NCBI RefSeq assembly: GCF_022201045.2
Contig: NC_068558.1
Coordinates: forward strand, 8,647,501 to 8,711,500
Direction of reading: 5' to 3'
DNA length: 64,000 bases
Origin: Citrus sinensis
Taxonomy: Eukaryota; Streptophyta; Magnoliopsida; Sapindales; Rutaceae
Numbering within the stretch: position 1 is the first letter of the stretch; the number at the start of each line of letters is the position of its first letter. A program made the position numbers and the translations under genes. Below the pieces are notes generated by a model. It was not told where the DNA came from. It saw nothing but the letters and a program-made list of their open reading frames with translations, and ran no database searches. Positions 1 through 12,300 of the stretch are shown here, one piece after another.

Positions 1-3000
1 TAGCTCAAATTACAAAAGCTAGAGGACCATTTATCCAAATTTGAAATCGCAAGCCTTATTTCCTATCTACTGATATTATAAATTCAAAGTTTGATCAGCC
101 TATCACTTTGATGCCATACACCACTCTAGATAGACGAAATGGGAGTCACTTTCTTGAACATTGAGTTTGCCACCGATCAAGATTAGATTAGATAAAATAA
201 AGCACAAAGAAGATAAGGTGAAAGGCAATACTTGATAGCTAGCTGGAATCTCTCTTTATTTCTCATGTATTGATAAGCAATTATTATTTTTCATCAAATG
301 GGATTCAACTATAGTGAAAAGGGCATAGCTTGAGAGAATCTTTATAATTGGAAAATACAGTTTTGGAAGATTTGATAAAAGAAGTAAAAGAACTTTAGTT
401 TCATCATCTTCGCTATCACGAGAATAAGATCATTTGAACTTGACGGTTCAGGTTCACGTTCACAAGTATAAAATTAGCCGATCAACTAATAAAAATTAAT
501 TCAATGGGAAAATAACAACATTAGTGAAAAGAATGACGAATACTGATTTATTTCTTATATTTTAGGTTAAGGACTCATTTAGTCTCTATATTTAAAAAAA
601 GAGTAATATCTCAAGACAGTCTCTTGTTAATATGCTGCACTCTTCCCCTTACTTTTTATTTACTTTTACAATAATATCCTTGGAACAATCTTTACAATAA
701 TTTCTATTTACCAAAATTTCCAAGTTAATATCAAATTAATAAATTAACATTTTTTTATTAATGTCTCAAAATTGTGTAAGGATATTTTTGTAAAAACAAA
801 AAAAAAGTAAAGACAAAAGTGTAACACATTTATTAAAAAGGATGTTCGAAGATATTTTTTAAAGTATAAAAATTAAATATATATTTAATATAAAATATAA
901 AGACAAAACGAATATTTTAATTAATGAAAATGTTTGCGCGAGAAAGACAAGTCTATTCTGTCAAGTCAGTCTCGCCTGTCAAAGCTGTAGCATCTTGTGC
1001 TGTTGAAAAAGATTCAACTTCCACTAGACAGCAAATTCAACTTCATGAAAAGCAATCGTGCCCAAAAAATCAACCCCTTCTATTAAATATTCTTTGAAAG
1101 TTTCTTTTTATTGCTTCAGAGAGAATTAGGCCCCAATATGATTTAGACCGCGCAATTTATTTTGAATTGCTTGTAACATGGTTGTTGCTAGAAATGTTAA
1201 AAAAAAAAAAAAAAAAGATTGCAGGTAATTTTACTACCGTACTCTTGCCGTTGGTCTAATGTGATGTGTTTTGGTCAAAAAAATATGAAGAATTTTTGAA
1301 GAAATGGGATTTGGTCCATAATTTATTTGCAGGGACTGTCCTTGGGTACCGGCTGCTTACTGGTTAGCCCTCTGTTAATTCACATTTCACGTTGTTTCTA
1401 ACGTTCCATTTGTTATTTTTTTATAAATAATTATTTCTAACTATAAATATGAAATGTATGAAATCAAAGGAAAGACTTAAGAAGAGGATTCCTTAAATAC
1501 TTGGGAATTTTGAGAATATAACTACGTTAAATATTTATTGGCAGAGCTTTACCACCCTAGTGGTTCTACCCGGCTCGAATCTAGATTAGACGGAATCTAA
1601 TGTAGTTTTAAAAAACCAGATGATTTAATACACCAATAAAAAAAAAAAAACTTAAAAAGAGGATTCCTTAACTTTTCTTCATTTTTGTTTGTTTAGAAAA
1701 GCCGACTGAAAATAAAAGATAAAGAAGAGCTTTTTTTATTTTTTATTTTTATTTTTTTCTAGTGGCATGGACTCATGGCCTTTGTTCTTAGAATTTTTCT
1801 CTGAACTCACTAATTGTAGAAAAAGTTTTAGTCGGCAAGCTAGAACGATTTAGTAGTTTTTCGTTTACCCTTTGCATTTTCCTTTTTTCATTTCATTGCA
1901 AAACCAAAATATCAAAAATACCAAAGATGGTTATACTTTATAAACAAGCAAATAACATTTTCCTTAATTAAAAAAAAAAAAGAGAGAGAAAGAATATATA
2001 TTTAGCGTTTCACCAAAAATAACTAACAACAAGTGAAAGTGATACATTAACCTCCCTAATGCCGTGGGATTTGAATAATCATTTTATTTCTAAGCCATTA
2101 ATAATGATTCACATCAATTTCCATATTCCTTAACTTAATAGGAAGTGATCATGTATTTATGTTAACGTAAGATAATATAATTTATCGCTTAAATTTTATT
2201 TTATTTTAATTTTTTTCTTAAGAGTAAAATATTAATAATTGCACAACTTTATTTTAAACTCCATTGATTTATAATTATTTTTTTATTGCATACTATTCTT
2301 TGTAAATTGTAACAAAAAATTTATCGAGACTAATTTTGATCAGCACGAGAGTAAGAAGTATAGTTTAAAAATTATTTCTTGGAGAAAATTTTCCACATTT
2401 TAACAACAATGCGAATTGAATCATTTCTCTTATGAAGAAAGGCAAGAACCACGGCCTCTTACAATTCTTAATAAATCTGCTCGCCTTTGCTTTGTTGAGA
2501 TTTTGTTCAAAAAAATTTCAGTATCACAATGAGTACTCTCATCCTTTGAAAATGACATTGCAACCCATTTCCATCAATGCCCCTCCGTGAAAACTTTTTA
2601 GCCTTCTATGCATTATATTACTCTCGTAATCGAGGGTGGTTTGGGTATTAAAATAAACAGTTACGTACTTTGGGTTGGTCGGTCTGGGTCAGGCCCATGA
2701 CCAGTCCCTGCTGCCCGGCGTACAGGAAGCAAGTGCTGCTCCTTAGACGGCGACATTGCCACCTGCTCACCCAATAAATTGCCTCCACGTCATCGCCTGC
2801 ACGATCACCCCGTACACATTCTTATGGTGGCGCTGTTCCTTCTTTTAGTTTTGATCGGACGGCTTTCATTTTGGGTTTCTAGAGATCTCCTTTGAGCGTT
2901 GCCGCATTGCCGATTCACGACTCCATTACAACTTTGTATGACTGACAAGGACACGCTTTCATTTTGGTTATGCGAAACAAGGGAAACCTGGTGCAGTTGT

Positions 3001-3640
3001 GGTACTGTACTATAGTTGTATCCAGTCGTCAGATGTCAATAAATCCTACCAATCTAAGTGTATCCAACGGCTGGATGCAACTGTGGCACAGAGTATCACA
3101 GTTGCACCGTAGCCTGATCCGCGAAACAACGACAAATTTAAAAATTTTGAATTCTTTCAAATTTCGACCAACCTTTTTACATTTTTGTCCCTCCCATGAT
3201 AGTTCTGTGAAAATTGTTAATTTCTCGAGATTAAATGTCATTTTTGTTTTAATCTTGTAATTATAATTGTAATATATACATTTTACTATAAAATTGTTAT
3301 GAGAGGTCGCATTGCATTTACCGTGTGGTTTGAGTTCATCATCTATCGTGATTCTTTAACTGGAAAGTAAGTAATTCATTTTCAACTGAAATAATACTCA
3401 CCTTCCATTAAATTGAATCATTTTAATGATTTATCTAATAATTATTACATTTGGGCAAAAATAGATGTCAAGTTACATTTTAACTGTAACGAAGTCCTTG
3501 CGAAATGAGTAAAAAAAGTAGTGGAGCTAAGGACATTCTGGTAATTCTAGTGGAACCGTCAAGGTCCCTTCCTCGTTGCTCATGTGAAGGCCAAGTCACT
3601 TTAAAAAGTGAACAATGTAAGCAAATGCCAAAACACAGAG
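1..3640. other. intergenic, AT-rich, no gene recognised
   Basis: No open frame here resembles a protein family. The stretch holds poly-A/T runs (about 1199-1217, 1969-1980), and around 1540-1655 a block with a B-box-like GGCTCGAATC followed by an A-rich tail that could be a SINE remnant. From about 2640 the base composition rises (2690-2960), but no coherent coding signal was found. The open frames at 2964-3260 on either strand are short and have no recognisable content. Confidence 0.6.
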
Positions 3641-3665
3641 AGAGGGATTTTGGGGCTGGCTTTGC

Positions 3666-3672
3666 TATAAAG
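3666..3672 (+). promoter_or_regulatory. TATA box of the PI4K-gamma gene
   Basis: TATAAAG lies in a GC-richer stretch about 30 bp upstream of a CT-rich leader (3776-3810) typical of plant 5' UTRs. The predicted transcript start is near 3695-3700. The leader is spliced: donor GT at 3834, acceptor AG ending at 4877. This is inference from motif position only. Confidence 0.45.
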
Positions 3673-3833
3673 CTGAGGTTTGGTTTCAGAGGAAACTCTG
3701 ATCATCAATCACCTCGTAGCCTTCGCATCCCGACTGTTGATCACTCATACTCCGCTCATCGTCAACGGTCGTGATCCTCTCTCTCTCTGTCTTTCTCCCT
3801 GTGATCTTCTTCTTCGCCTCAAGATTCCATCAA

Positions 3834-4877
3834 GTATGTAAGTCTTCATTTGCTTATCTTTTTTTTTTTTTAAATTTGTTTTTCATGCATTTCTTGTTTA
3901 AGCTTTGATGGAGGAGGAGTACTTTTCAATGCGCTCTTCTCAAAATTTGATCATCGCAAGATTCAGTTTTGCTTAGCGCACCGTTTGGACGGCGAGAACA
4001 TGCGTGAAAATTGAAAATTTCGAACTTTTTATTCTTTTTTACTGTTTGCTGTCAAAATGAAGTGAGATGAGTGTGACCAAACTCATTGACATCTGTCCTT
4101 TTTGCGGCTTGCTTTCTGATTAATCAAGCAGATGCTTGGGGAAGAGGATGCAAGTTATGCAAGTCTTGTAGACGAGGCAAAATTTATTCTTTCTTTATTT
4201 TCACCATTTTGTTTTTAGATCTTTCTGAAGAAATAATAAACGACTGCCTTTAGTGAATTAGTAAACTACTGAAAATGTTACTTAAAACTGAAGCAAATAT
4301 TTGGTATGCCTTCCCTTTATTTCTTTTGATTCCGTACAGAATTATTGCTATTCTTGTAATTACTTGGAGATGTAAGCGTCTTTATTATACATACGCTTAG
4401 TAATGTAAAACGGGTAAGTATGTGTTGATAGTCTGTTTATGAATGAACGATACTTGCTTTTCTTGATGAAAAAGGAAAGAAAGAAAGAAAGAAAAAGAGC
4501 TGCATAAATGTTGAAAGGAGAGTGCTGATGCACAATTTCTTGATTTACGATCTTGTATATGAGCTTGTGTATATTCTTGTGTGGAAATGATGCAGAATTG
4601 GGTTATGAGGATCTTTAAAAATTATTAGCCACATTGAAGCTGATCAATGTATTTTTATTTATTTATTTATTTTTTTAAAGTGTGTCTTATTGTTAAGTAT
4701 CTTAAATAAGTCTATATTGGATCTTCTTCAGGGATTTTTTGATAGGTTTATTATTTGGGGCACGTTGTTTCTGTTCTTGTTAATATATATGATTTGGGTA
4801 ATATCAAATGTACTTATCTTAGTTTGGAAATTCATTGTGTTTAATTTTTTCTGACTTTTGTTCTACAAATTATGCAG
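3834..4877 (+). other. 5'-UTR intron of the PI4K-gamma gene
   Basis: The stretch begins GTATGTAAG and ends TTATGCAG, is T-rich and contains no coding signal. It lies between a CT-rich leader and the PI4K-gamma coding exon. A 5'-UTR intron of about 1 kb is common in plant housekeeping and signalling genes. Exact splice sites are inferred from consensus and need transcript support. Confidence 0.6.
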
Positions 4878-4886
4878 GCATTGTCC

Positions 4887-5035
4887 ATGAATCCTCCATT
4901 GTAGCTATTTTCTAGACATCTTCTTGGTTCGGATGTGAATGTTTGTGGATTGATTATGCACTGGTGATCCTGCTGATGGTCGATTGGCTTTTAATATCTC
5001 TCTCATTCAGTTGGTGTCAGACTGGCACCTCTTGA
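4887..5035 (+). promoter_or_regulatory. cluster of five upstream ORFs in the PI4K-gamma 5' UTR
   Basis: Between the inferred acceptor at 4877 and the main ATG at 5140 there are five AUGs, each soon closed: 4887-4904 (5 codons), 4933-4938 (AUG-stop), 4939-4953 (4 codons), 4956-4967 (3 codons) and 4976-5035 (19 codons). All end before the main start. Such a series is expected to depress translation of the kinase, or to make it conditional on reinitiation. None encodes a recognisable conserved peptide. Confidence 0.55.
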
Positions 5036-5139
5036 GGGAGGGGACGAGTTTTTACTTTACTCTCGCTGCTTTTAGTTACCTTGAACACGGCAAGCTCTCT
5101 CTCCCGTCACATAAGTTAGGGAGTCCTGTTCAGACTCTG

Positions 5140-6969
5140 ATGGCTGTTGCAGTGTTTAATGGTCCATGCAGCGGTGAGTACCATGGGAATTTGGGCGCAA
5201 AATCTTCTGGGACAAGGCGAGTGTTTGTACAGACTGAGACAGGCTGTGTCTTGGGGATGGAGTTGGATCGGAATGACAATGCCCACACGGTGAAAAGAAG
5301 GCTGCAGCTTGCCCTCAATATCCCTACTGATGAGAGTTCCTTGACATTTGGGGATCTTACACTAAACAATGACCTTAGTGCCATTAAAAAGGATTCCGCT
5401 CTTCTTCTAACTAGGAATGCCATGCATAGGAGCTCGTCGTCTCCATGTCTTTCACCTGTGGGAAAGAATCACCAGCAGAGGGATATGAGTGGTCCAATTG
5501 AGATATTAGGGCACCTGAGTTCTTATTCTAGAACGAATGAACTTGTTAAGGAAATTGTGGAGGGTATCAAGAATGGTGTTGAACCCATCCCCATCCATGG
5601 TGGGCTTGGAGGTGCTTACTACTTCAAAAACAGCAAAGGCGAGCATGTTGCTATTGTGAAACCAACTGATGAGGAACCTTTTGCGCCAAACAATCCAAAA
5701 GGATTTGCAGGGAAAGCTCTTGGGCAGCCAGGCCTGAAACGTTCTGTCAGAGTTGGGGAAACAGGATTCCGTGAAGTAGCTGCCTACCTTCTGGACTATG
5801 ATCACTTTGCCAAAGTTCCCCCAACTGTCCTTGTGAAGGTTAGACACTCCATCTTTAATCTCAATGATGGAATGATTGGAAATAAACTTCAGAATGGGAA
5901 GAAGGTTAGCAAGATTGCATCTCTGCAGCAGTTCGTTCCTCATGACTTTGATGCGAGCGACCATGGAACCTCAAGCTTTCCTGTTGCTGCTATACACAGA
6001 ATTGGGATATTAGATATCAGGATTTTCAACACTGATAGGCATGCAGGAAACCTTTTGGTGAGGAAACTTGATGGGGGTGGGAGGTTTGGTCAAGTGGAGC
6101 TTATCCCAATTGATCATGGTCTTTGCTTGCCAGAGAGCTTGGAAGACCCTTACTTTGAGTGGATGCATTGGCCTCAGGCTTCAATTCCTTTCTCTGAGGA
6201 TGAGCTTGAGTATATTAGAAATCTCAATCCAGCGCACGATTCTGAGATGCTACGGACAGAGCTGCCCATGATTCGGGAGGCATGCTTACGAGTTTTGATA
6301 CTCAGCACAGTATTCCTCCAGGAAGCAGCAGCTTTTGGGCTATGTCTCGCTGAGATTGGTGAGATGATGACTAGGGAATTTCGTAGTGAAGATGAGAAGC
6401 CTAGTGAGCTTGAGATTGTATGCCTTGAGGCAAGGAGGATCATAGCAGAGAGGGAAATTGCAGGCTTTGACGCTGAGAGTGGAGAGGATGACATTCTGTT
6501 TGATATCGATTGTGATGATGCAGAGTTTGACTGGGCATCAAAGATGTCTGGAGATTTCTTGAATCAAGGGTCATTTAGTTATGCTTCTAACATTTTGAAT
6601 GGACATCACCTGCCATCTGAAGTGGAGAGTTTTGAAGAGGATGAAGCTGAGGGGAGTTTAGAGTCTTATGGAGATAAGCTGCCCCTGTCTCTAAACAGAA
6701 CGGACTCCCATGAGAGAAGCCAAGATAACCAAAATGGAAAACCAGAAGGCAAATGCCTGGTGGGTTCAGTATCTGAGAGCAGAAGAAGTGCAGAAGAGCT
6801 GTTACCTACAACCACAAGCTTCGTGAAGCTCACTGATATGAACGAAGAAGAATGGTTGCTGTTTCTTGAGAAGTTCAAGGAGCTTCTTCACCCTGCCTTG
6901 GCCAAGCAAAGGCACACGACTATTGGGCATGGGCAGAGGCAGAGGTTGGGAACTTCATGCAAGTTTTAA
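5140..6969 (+). CDS. PI4KG: phosphatidylinositol 4-kinase gamma (ubiquitin-like domain kinase)
   Basis: This is an intact single-exon coding region of 609 codons. Residues about 27-95 match the single ubiquitin-like domain of the plant PI4K-gamma family. The PI3/PI4-kinase domain follows from about 150: a Gly-rich loop GGLGGAYYF (155-162), a Lys in VAIVKPTDEEP (K174), a catalytic loop FNTDRHAGN (296-304) and a metal-binding IDHG (324-327). A charged, Ser-rich tail precedes a conserved C-terminal helix with EEWLLFLEKFKELL. The family was named for type II PI4-kinase similarity, but several members act as Ser/Thr protein kinases on ubiquitin-pathway or nuclear partners, so lipid activity should not be assumed. 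I chose the ATG at 5140 because the open frame continues upstream to 4984 without another in-frame ATG and this ATG begins the family's usual N terminus. The leader carries upstream ORFs and an intron. Confidence 0.93.
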   Translation: MAVAVFNGPCSGEYHGNLGAKSSGTRRVFVQTETGCVLGMELDRNDNAHTVKRRLQLALNIPTDESSLTFGDLTLNNDLSAIKKDSALLLTRNAMHRSSSSPCLSPVGKNHQQRDMSGPIEILGHLSSYSRTNELVKEIVEGIKNGVEPIPIHGGLGGAYYFKNSKGEHVAIVKPTDEEPFAPNNPKGFAGKALGQPGLKRSVRVGETGFREVAAYLLDYDHFAKVPPTVLVKVRHSIFNLNDGMIGNKLQNGKKVSKIASLQQFVPHDFDASDHGTSSFPVAAIHRIGILDIRIFNTDRHAGNLLVRKLDGGGRFGQVELIPIDHGLCLPESLEDPYFEWMHWPQASIPFSEDELEYIRNLNPAHDSEMLRTELPMIREACLRVLILSTVFLQEAAAFGLCLAEIGEMMTREFRSEDEKPSELEIVCLEARRIIAEREIAGFDAESGEDDILFDIDCDDAEFDWASKMSGDFLNQGSFSYASNILNGHHLPSEVESFEEDEAEGSLESYGDKLPLSLNRTDSHERSQDNQNGKPEGKCLVGSVSESRRSAEELLPTTTSFVKLTDMNEEEWLLFLEKFKELLHPALAKQRHTTIGHGQRQRLGTSCKF

Positions 6970-7819
6970 GATAGCGTTAACCACCTGTTAAGTAAAACTA
7001 GTGGTGAAGGAGAAAAATAAAACATGCCACTAGGCTGGTAGAATTTTGAGGATGTCTAGGTCTGTTTTGTAGGATTGATATGCCTGGCGAAAGATAGATA
7101 TGTCAACATATATATAGTTGGTAAAGAGTAGACTAAGATGTAAATATTCTCTGGGATCGGAGGTTCAGCAATCACAGTAGTAAAAAAGTAATGATAAGAT
7201 CAGACCTTATGTTAGCGTCGGTTTTACCATTGATGATCATCGTCGGCTTCATTGTCGTTTTCATCATCTTATGTACCTTTTACATCTATATCGAAAATTT
7301 CAGGTGACAATCGGAAATAGAGGAAAGTTCTATTTACCTTGATCAAATTGGATTAGGATATCCTTATTGTTTGAGGAATTCTAAATTTTGTAGAATCTTT
7401 TTTCGCACACGTATATTTTATGAGAGAATTATATCATGAGGGAATTTCAATCTCATAAAAAAAAATTATGGAAATTTTGCTATAAAAATATTCTTTTTTG
7501 ATAAGCGTCGGCAAATTTTTCTTTTTCACTAAAAAACAATTAAATAAAATTTTGAAAGGCAAAAGCTAAGCAGTTTTCAGTTCCAAGTAGGCCCAAGCCA
7601 GTTATAAAAGTCCTAAACAAACTCGCTTGCTCTCTCGCACGGAGACCGTTGGAAGGGACGAAGGGTGCAGACGCACAAACAAAAGCAATGGCGCATGACT
7701 AGGACTCTCCTTCGCCCAATACATCTTTTAATCGAAACAAACCTCTCAAAACCCTAAATTAAGATCAACCAGAATCACCGGAGCACAACCAACGCTCATC
7801 GAAATCAAATTCAAAATCA
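6970..7819. other. intergenic: PI4K 3' UTR and promoter of the RING/PHD gene
   Basis: The first ~200 bases are presumably the PI4K-gamma 3' UTR. Bases 7320-7560 are AT-rich. From about 7600 a GC-richer leader with AAACCCTAA (7747-7756), an element typical of plant 5' leaders (telo-box-like), precedes the ATG at 7820. No gene was seen. Confidence 0.5.
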
Positions 7820-10606
7820 ATGGAGGGATTACATTCTCGCAGCTGCGGAATATGTCTGATGGACGAAGGAAAATCAATCAGAGGCCAAATCGACAGCTGC
7901 GATCACTACTTTTGCTTCGTGTGCATCATGGAGTGGGCCAAGATCGAGTCTAAATGCCCCATGTGCAAGCGCCGCTTCACCTCTATTCGTAGACCGCCGA
8001 AAGACGGTGTCTTCCCCCGTGAGCGATTCGTTGTTGTTCCAAAACGCGATCAGGTTTTTACTTTCTCTTTCCTCGTTTCTTACTGTTGTTTCTATTTAAT
8101 TTCACTGATTTAAATTTAGTTTTATTGTTACTGTAGAAGTAGAGAAGTTTCTGTAGGCTTTGATTTTGCCGCCATATTTTGTTTTAGGTGTAAATTTTGT
8201 GATTGCGTGACTTCATAGTTTAATTGCTTAATATTTTCCAGTATTTATGAGTTTTGGCTTAATTATAGTAATTATAATAAAATCTTACTGATTAGGGGTT
8301 GGTTATGCAGATTTATGGTGGGTTTGGAATTGCGTCAAGCAGGACTGCTGATCCTTATGCATATGTTCGATGTAATGTGTGTCAAGGCACTACTTATGAA
8401 AGTCTTCTACTACTTTGTGATCTTTGTGATACGGCTTCTCATACTTACTGCGTTGGCATGGGTAATGCTGTGCCTGAAGGTGATTGGTTCTGCCATGACT
8501 GTACTGTTTTGAGGGATGAACACGACAATGCTGAAATTGAAACTGATACTGAAACTGTTTTTGGTGATGGTAGTGTTAGTGAAGTGGTTGTTCAAAATTC
8601 TGACTCTGAACACAACAATGCTGAAACTGTTGCAGAAATTGTTAATTTTGGTGGTAGTCAAGAGGTTGTTGAAAATTCTGGATCTGAACGAAGTACTGTT
8701 GAAACTGTTTCTGACATTGTACGCACCGGCGGCAATCAAAATATCGTTGAATGCTCAGGGCCTGACTGCATTGGTGCTGATACCATTATAAACTCCCATG
8801 AAATGCCACCAGGTGATGCAGGTTTTGCCCTCTTTGAAATAGTAAGCTCAATCCCTCATCCAAAAGAATCCTTGTATAGATTTTGGAATTCACATCCTGT
8901 TTCCCCTAGAAGGGGAATTGTTATTTTGGATAATGCAACTTCTCGGAATGGAAGAATGGATCAGAGCACTGCAGATAATTCAACTGAATTGGGTGCAAGA
9001 ACATTGCGGCGTTGTCGAGATTTGCAAGACCGTATACAAGCAATACGTGAGAATTGGAGTGCGTTGCAAAACAACTCATTAAGGTTCAGTTCTATTCCAG
9101 TCGAATCAGGTACCAAACATCGTAAAAGACATAATGTTAGTGAGGTTTCGCAAGAGAGATCAGGTCAACCATGCCCCTCCACTTCCGGAAGTGGTCAGCA
9201 TCTGAGATCTCAGGATGGTTCGTCTTGTGACTCACATGATGTTGAGAAAGCATGGAAAATGATGAAAACTGCTAAGTCAATGCTCCGGAAAAGTGAAAGG
9301 GCCAGCAATGTATGTAAGTCCTCTAAAAATCTTAATATAAAAGTAAATGCTTCAAAACAAGCAATGAATACAAGGTCAAGTCTTCATGATGCTGAAAGAC
9401 AACAGCCTGGAAATAGGTCTGTTATGTCAGATCGCCGAAATCAGAATACGGCTATGACGGTTGAATCTTCTGAGAGGCTTCAAAGTACTTATTCAACAGG
9501 ATTGGCACAATCACCAGGGAGTGGGAAAGGAAATATCCAAAATCAGAGTAATGTCTGTAATTTCAAAGGGGCAAGACTGATGGGAAAAAGTATATGCGGA
9601 GGTTCATCAAGTATCCCTAATAAGCAAGGTGATTCTAGCTCAATAAATTTGACAGGGCCAGTGCCTGGAACTTCTTGTTCACATATTGGTGAACACGATG
9701 TACTTCCATCTTCCAGTAAGATCGTTGACCCTGAGGGAAAGGTTCTTGCAGAAAGCAAAGCAAGAAAATATGATCATGCAAAATGTGAGATCCAGTCTCT
9801 TGTAAAGCTCAACTTAAAGTGTTTAAGCAGAGACAAACGATTAGGTATGTTTACAGTATTTCAAGGATCACTAGAGATAAATTTCTAGCATTGGCAAATG
9901 GCAATCAATATTTCGTTTAGTATATTAATCTTATATGCTCCGGTTTCAGATAGTTTGTTATATCTGAATATTATGACTGATTTAGTGTGTAAAGTTATTA
10001 ATGATAGGAGACATAAGTAAATGCCTAAATTGTTAGCATTGCAACATGGATATTGTGCAATCACTTACCACTTAAGATATGTGGACATCCCATATGTCCC
10101 AGTTCCATCAAACATAGACTTGTTACCCATTGTGTACTGGCAAACTATTGACATATTTCTGACAACACAGCATAATTAGTCGTTGGAACGAAAAGGATAT
10201 CTTTTGAAACTTGTTCCAGAAAATCCTCTCTTTTCTACTCTCAACTGCAGTTTTGCTTGCTTACATAATGTCCATCATGGCCTTTTGCTATATTATCTTT
10301 GTTTAATTGGTATCTGAGGTATTTAAATAAAAGTGATCTAATTGCTTTATCTTTGCTTGTGTAGAATATGATGCATTCAAGAAAGTTGCAAGACTCGCCA
10401 CACACACCATCTTGGCATCATGTGGTTTAGAGCACCCAAAATCTGGAATTCGCTTTCATCCAAGCTCAACAGTCTGCAGTCATGGTGAACATATCAAAAA
10501 GCTTTGTAAATCCACTTTGATGCCAGATTGTTGTCGAGAATGCTTTTATGCTTTTGTAAAGGATGTTATTCGCTCCATTATGTTTGAAAAAGTAGATGGT
10601 ACTTAG
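7820..10606 (+). CDS. RING + PHD zinc-finger protein (putative E3 ligase / chromatin reader), 3 exons
   Basis: Exons 7820-8053, 8311-9844 and 10365-10606 join in frame (GT-AG, phases 0 and 1) to 669 codons. An N-terminal C3HC4 RING is complete: C9, C12, C27, H29, C32, C35, C46, C49. A PHD finger starts exon 2: C99/C102, C114/C117, H122/C125, C139/C142, with the usual GDWFC before the last pair. The middle (about 150-580) is Ser/Asn-rich and low in complexity; around 165-215 acidic blocks recur with TETVxEIV-like phrasing. The C terminus is a conserved helical block with several Cys (DAFKKVARLATHTIL, then CSHGEH...CC..CF) seen in plant RING/PHD proteins. RING suggests ubiquitin ligase activity and PHD suggests histone-tail binding. 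No member of this subgroup is characterised to my knowledge, so the role is inferred. Ending the protein at 9888 without splicing is less likely, because splicing restores the conserved C-terminal block. Confidence 0.85.
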
Positions 10607-11024
10607 AATACATTAATTTCTCTGAGCAACGTAGGAAAGGGAAAATTCTCTTTTCTTTTTTTTTTTTTCCCAAAATTTCCCCCCTTTGGGGGGCAAAGTT
10701 TGAGTTTTTGTATATATATTCTTCGTTCTTACTTCTTAGTGGTCCTTTAAGGCATGTATGTGGTAATAAATAATTACTCTATTTGATTTTATATGAGTAA
10801 ATATATCCTCTCGCATGGCATGTTCTCGCTTTTAGCGTATATGGCCATATGGTAAAGAAGCTACAGATAGAATACCGCTATAAGGATACAAAATCTTGAT
10901 TATCATATAGATCAGGGGAGTGTTTATACATCGGCGTAACATTAAAATTTGCACTAAACATTAAATTTGTAATATATGATGAATTGCAGGATTACAACGT
11001 TGTATTAAACATTGTGTTTTGAGT
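10607..11024. other. intergenic
   Basis: Holds the 3' end of the RING/PHD transcript (T-run at 10651-10668, then GTATATATATTC), then AT-rich DNA with no coding signal. The UGT relic on the other strand begins at about 11025. Confidence 0.5.
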
Positions 11025-11320
11025 TATACATCGACCACCCCATCGTTTAACTCTTTGCTTTTATCCTCTCCGCCTCCGGTCTTGTCGCTTCCACAGCCTC
11101 GGTAACGAGTCGAGCTAGGAATAATTTGAGTTCCCTCGCCAACTGGGATCGCCACTCCTAGCTCTAGAACCAATAACCGTGGCTTCCAATAACTGCTCGG
11201 CACCTATAGGCCAAGTCAGCATCACCACACCCGCTGCCACACCTTCCAGCGCGGGGTTCCACCCGCAGTGTGTCAAGAACGCGCCCACCTCTCGGTGCCT
11301 TAAACTCGGAACCTGTGCGT
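11025..11320 (-). pseudogene. UGT89-like glycosyltransferase C-terminal fragment
   Basis: On the minus strand the core of a UGT PSPG box is clear: [16 protein letters not shown], then ALEGVAAGVVMLTWPIGAEQ. A shifted frame further along gives LARLVTEAVEATRPEAERIK, the C-terminal helix of the family. The N-terminal acceptor domain is absent, the frame is broken after GAEQ, and a stop falls before the normal C terminus. It is therefore a dead fragment, on the same strand as the intact UGT at 18.3-19.7 kb and most similar to it among the copies seen here. Likely a relic of tandem duplication. Confidence 0.8.
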
Positions 11321-11599
11321 CAGCATGTAGCGAGTCATAAAAGTAATCGTTTTTATACAACCATACGAATTTAAAATCATAAATTGGAATACAAAACCAG
11401 AGAAACCCTAATTAGCGTATGTTGTTTTATGAGTTATCTAGGTCACAAGTTTTGACATTGGCAATTTTACTTGGGCCAAGAACCCGCGATAAGTTAAAAA
11501 TTGTTCTCCAAACTTAAGTTTACTTTACTTCTCTTTCATCATCTTAAACTTAAGGTTGACGGAGTGTTACTTTTATTTTATTATTATTATTATTAATTT

Positions 11600-11835
11600 G
11601 GAGAAAGGGTGTCAAGTTATTATTTATTTATTTATTTTTATTTGAGGGAGGACTCCAATTATGAGAGGTATTTTTAAGCCCGTACCACAACGCAGATTAA
11701 AAGTTTCCGCTCGAACCGAGAGGCACATGTTCTCCCAACAAAGGTGACTTCCCTGCGACTTGAACTGGGGAGTAAACACAGTCAAGTCACTTAAGGGGAC
11801 TTCATTGCCAGTGGAGCCAACACTTTATTGGTTTA
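11600..11835 (-). mobile_element. possible SINE (tRNA-derived retroposon)
   Basis: Read on the minus strand, the block starts GTGTTGGCTCCACTGG (A-box-like, about 11808-11823). About 45 bases on it has AGTTCAAGTCGC (B-box-like, about 11755-11766), runs through a unique body and ends in an AAATAAATAAATAA/TAATAATAAT tail near 11600. That order, internal Pol III promoter then body then simple tail, is the SINE layout. No target duplication was established and the family was not identified. Confidence 0.4.
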
Positions 11836-12023
11836 AAGCCACTTAAGTTATTTTCTCATACGTACTGCTAAACTTTTCAAATGAATCATTTAAGTTGCGA
11901 CAACAAATTGCTCTGTCTCTCTCAAAGACTTAAAAAAAAAAAAAAAAACTTGCGGCGGCATCAATAGAAATTAGAAAGCATCGGAACGTTAGCTACTTTT
12001 ATTTATTTATATTTTGTAATTAT

Positions 12024-12300
12024 ATGTATTATACAGGAAAGGGAGAATACGACGCGATTCCATTTGGGTTTGAAGATTGCGGGGCGGGGAGGGGTCTTGT
12101 CATAAGAGGGTGGGCCCCGCAGGTGTTGACACTGAGTCACCGGGCGGTTGGTGCGTTTCTGACTCACTGCGGATGGAACTCGGTCCTTGAAGCGGTCTTA
12201 GCTGGGGTGCCAATGCTTGTCTACCTATGGGAGCTGACCAACTTGTGGATGCTGACTTGCTGGTTAATGAGCTAAAAATGGCGACAATACGGACATTTCC
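12024..12300 (+). pseudogene. UGT89B-like glycosyltransferase fragment with frameshift
   Basis: The + strand encodes [17 protein letters not shown], then [33 protein letters not shown] and LAGVPML, the PSPG box of a UGT89B-type enzyme. A one-base frameshift in the middle of the expected LxWPMGADQ follows: the other frame continues [20 protein letters not shown]. No N-terminal domain is present. Decayed UGT-like coding may run on to the MULE insertion at 12407. The WAPQ form differs from the intact gene's WSQQ, so this is a separate UGT89 lineage in opposite orientation. Confidence 0.8.

Noticed and set aside
2964-3260. 98-codon frame on + and 70-codon frame on minus
   Set aside because: No recognisable domain, AT-rich codons, no splice or promoter context.
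4984-5139. N-terminal extension of PI4K-gamma by 52 codons
   Set aside because: The extension has no ATG start (it opens with TTG), and the family N terminus begins at the ATG at 5140.
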